Origin: an uncultured Phascolarctobacterium sp. | Lineage (GTDB): Bacteria; Bacillota; Negativicutes; Acidaminococcales; Acidaminococcaceae | Direction of reading: 5' to 3' | DNA: 40,971 nucleotides | NCBI GenBank assembly: GCA_900551745.1 | Contig: URXA01000012.1 | Location: 1-40,971, forward strand | Part shown: piece by piece, positions 39,223-40,971 of the stretch | How positions within the stretch are numbered: the first letter of the stretch is position 1 | Layout: every line of letters begins with the position of its first letter | The notes under the pieces: generated by a model | The model's database searches: none | What the model was told of the DNA's origin: nothing | Seen by the model: the letters and a program-made list of their open reading frames with translations, nothing else | Made by a program: the position numbers and the translations under genes

Positions 39223-40173
39223 TTATAAAACTTTACTCAACAAGTTCAACACGTTTTTGTGGGTGATTTTTTCAATGGTACTGTCGCTGTAGTTTTTGCT
39301 TTGCAGGTATTCTACCAGCGGTTTGTAATCCTGTACGCCGTGGATATTATAAGGCGGGTGACTGATGCCGTCGAAGTCGCTGCCGAAACCGACGTGGTCG
39401 TCATTGCCCAAAAGGTTCAGCATATAGTCGATATGGCGGTACACACTGTCGATGCAGGCATTGTTGTAATCTTCTTCCAGGAACTGTCCGGCAAAGGTGA
39501 TACCGATCAGGCCGTCATTGGCATTGATGGCTTTGATCTGGTCGTCATTGAGATTACGGGGATGACTGCAAAGTGTTTTGGCATTGGAATGGGTAGCAAT
39601 GATCGGCTTGGTAGAAGTTTCGATAACATCCCAGAAGCCCGCTGTAGCAATATGGGAAACGTCTACCAGCATACCCAGACGGTTCATTTCTGCAACTACC
39701 TGACGGCCAAAGGTGGTCAGACCGCCGCCGCTGCATTCTTCGTTGACGCCGTCGGCAATGTCGTTGCGGTTGCTCCAGGTAAGGGTGATAGCGCGCACAC
39801 CAAGCTCATAGAGCATGCGCAGGGCTTCCAGACTGCCGTCGATAGCGCCGCCTTCTTCGATAGCCAGCAGAGTTGCTGCTTTGTGGTTGAGCACGTCGGC
39901 AGCATCGGCTTTAGTTAAAACGGGAAGTACGTCGATGCCTTTCTCCTGCAGTGCTGTAAGCTCCTGCTTATATTTGTCGAGGAGGCAGAGTGTATAACGC
40001 AGTCCCCCGTAGTAACGGAATTCGTGGGTCGGGACAAAAATAGCGCAAAACTGCAGACCGCCGCCCAGCTCTATCTGACGTTTAATGTCGAAGTGCTGAT
40101 CGTTGTCATACAGGGAAGTGCCTTTTTTGTAAAGCTCGGTAAGTGTGTCGCAGTGACAGTCGCAAATGAACAT
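39223..40173 (-). CDS. Membrane dipeptidase (peptidase family M19)
   Basis: This 316-residue zinc enzyme hydrolyses dipeptides, and in some relatives also D-amino acid dipeptides. It starts with the metal-binding CDCHCDTL (HxD near residues 7-9), and continues with the bridging glutamate in LAIEEGGAIDG, MLVDVSHIA, IIATHSNAKTLC and HPRNLND, and GFGSDFDGI near residue 265, all typical of renal dipeptidase homologues. No signal peptide is present. AAAGGATGTG precedes the start. It is the second gene after the DcuC-like carrier on the minus strand, but a terminator separates them. Confidence 0.94.
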   Translation of the reverse strand: MFICDCHCDTLTELYKKGTSLYDNDQHFDIKRQIELGGGLQFCAIFVPTHEFRYYGGLRYTLCLLDKYKQELTALQEKGIDVLPVLTKADAADVLNHKAATLLAIEEGGAIDGSLEALRMLYELGVRAITLTWSNRNDIADGVNEECSGGGLTTFGRQVVAEMNRLGMLVDVSHIATAGFWDVIETSTKPIIATHSNAKTLCSHPRNLNDDQIKAINANDGLIGITFAGQFLEEDYNNACIDSVYRHIDYMLNLLGNDDHVGFGSDFDGISHPPYNIHGVQDYKPLVEYLQSKNYSDSTIEKITHKNVLNLLSKVL

Positions 40174-40197
40174 GATTTACACATCCTTTCTAAAATA

Positions 40198-40225
40198 AGA
40201 ATAGCCGCCCGCAGGCAGCTATTCT
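40198..40225 (-). terminator. Terminator of the DcuC-like carrier gene
   Basis: Read on the minus strand, AGAATAGCTGCC pairs with GGCGGCTATTCT (12 bp with one U-G) around a TGCG loop and is followed by TATTTTA. It lies between the carrier gene and the dipeptidase gene. Confidence 0.75.
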
Positions 40226-40243
40226 GTTTTATCAAAATTTCAA

Positions 40244-40971
40244 TTACCCTCTGTAGTAGTAGAAGAAGGTCATACCGATATTAACAAGCATAGCGCCGGC
40301 CATCGGGATAGCAGTACGTTTTACCAGATCGAACGGAGAAACGCCGCCCATGCCGGAGGATACAACGATAACTGCTGTGATCGGCGAACAGTTACGGGCG
40401 ATAGAAGCCGCGAAATGCATCGGCAGCAGCATTAGTACCGGGTGCAGACCTGTATGGGCTGCAACAGCAGGTGTCAGAGCTGCAAAGGCAAAGAACGGAG
40501 CGTTGCCGCTGCCCATAACGATAGCGGAGAAGGTGATGATAGCGACCATAACGAGCATCATAGCCATCGGGCCAAAGCCGAAGCCCTGACTGCCGGAGAT
40601 CAGCGCATTGATAGTACCCATGGACAGGAGGCCCTGGGCAAAAGTCTGACCGGCTACGATCAAGGTGATAACGTTAGCCATCTGCATGCCTAAACCGTCA
40701 AAGAAGGTCTGGATGTCGCCGAGCACTTTTTTGCCGTCATGCCAGCGCATGTATTCGCAGCAGGCGCCAATAAAAAGACCGATGAACATAGCCATAACGA
40801 TATTCATTTGAATGGTGGTGATCCACAGCGGGCTGAAGGAAAGGATCAAAGCCAGTGGAATAACCGGCAGAACTGCATACCAGAGCGGAGCACTGTCAGC
40901 CGGGTCATCTTCAGCCGGTTTTTCAACTTCCATCGGCTGGACGACATGTCCGTCACGTTTATCCATATATT
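40244..40971 (-). CDS. C4-dicarboxylate carrier, DcuC-like, C-terminal part (cut by window edge)
   Basis: About 240 C-terminal residues are visible; the frame is open to the window edge, so the N-terminal half lies outside. There are at least six hydrophobic segments, with PVIPLALILSFSPLW, an IVMGSGNAPFFAFAAL segment and ASIARNCSPITAVIVVSSGM typical of the DcuC/C4-dicarboxylate (Dcu) group. The family exchanges or takes up succinate, fumarate or malate in anaerobes. A Met at 40966 is internal rather than the start, because full-length members are about 450 residues. Confidence 0.85.
   Translation of the reverse strand, partial: YMDKRDGHVVQPMEVEKPAEDDPADSAPLWYAVLPVIPLALILSFSPLWITTIQMNIVMAMFIGLFIGACCEYMRWHDGKKVLGDIQTFFDGLGMQMANVITLIVAGQTFAQGLLSMGTINALISGSQGFGFGPMAMMLVMVAIITFSAIVMGSGNAPFFAFAALTPAVAAHTGLHPVLMLLPMHFAASIARNCSPITAVIVVSSGMGGVSPFDLVKRTAIPMAGAMLVNIGMTFFYYYRG

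Noticed and set aside
39259..39918. 219-codon plus-strand open frame
   Set aside because: It lies wholly antisense to the well-supported dipeptidase gene and resembles no family.
1..40971. tRNA, rRNA, CRISPR arrays or intact insertion sequences
   Set aside because: None was recognised on either strand by reading.

Overview
The window is from a diderm Firmicute, most likely a Negativicute near the Acidaminococcaceae. Gram-positive-style AGGAGG ribosome binding sites and Firmicute-type promoters occur alongside outer-membrane genes: a TonB-dependent receptor and a two-partner secretion pair. A Na+-pumping decarboxylase operon and a C4-dicarboxylate carrier fit an anaerobe that lives on small carboxylic acids. 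The genus cannot be fixed from the sequence alone.

Layout. 1-3.7 kb: a small tautomerase, then a pantothenate operon (Rossmann/DUF2520 oxidoreductase, panB, panC, panD) behind a structured leader with its own terminator. 3.7-8.0 kb, minus strand: a patatin-like lipase, sbcD and sbcC. 8.1-9.2 kb: an L-asparaginase. 9.3-21.0 kb: a biotin-dependent, Na+-translocating malonate decarboxylase cluster (small membrane protein, madB, birA, madA, madE, madC, madD, madH, madK/mdcG, madF, madL, madM, mdcB), with two HutP-family antiterminator genes placed directly before internal leader terminators. 21.1-22.6 kb: an AEC carrier and a hotdog thioesterase. 22.7-24.1 kb: a GMP synthase whose glutaminase domain has lost its catalytic residues. 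24.1-34.2 kb: a visibly AT-rich accessory stretch with a 29-bp perfect inverted repeat, decayed XRE and RhuM fragments, a DUF262/DUF1524 protein, a NYN/OST-HTH protein, a MerR regulator, and a TonB receptor operon that carries two nitrogenase component 1-like proteins and a metal-chelate binding lipoprotein. 34.3-39.1 kb: a TpsB/TpsA two-partner secretion pair behind a promoter with a G7 tract. 39.2-40.97 kb, minus strand: a membrane dipeptidase and the C-terminal part of a DcuC-like carrier cut by the window edge.

How the genes fit together. MadL/MadM and possibly the AEC carrier bring in malonate. MdcB and MdcG make and attach the phosphoribosyl-dephospho-CoA group to the ACP MadE, MadH acetylates it, MadA exchanges acetate for malonate, MadC/MadD move the carboxyl group to the biotin on MadF, and MadB decarboxylates carboxybiotin while pumping Na+. 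BirA supplies the biotin. The two HutP homologues retain the three metal-binding histidines of Bacillus HutP, and intrinsic terminators sit between each hutP gene and the decarboxylase genes that follow it. This suggests transcription antitermination control of malonate catabolism, a role I do not know to have been described for HutP. The second noteworthy system is the MerR-controlled TonB receptor/nitrogenase-like operon, which lacks any reductase (NifH-like) gene in this window.
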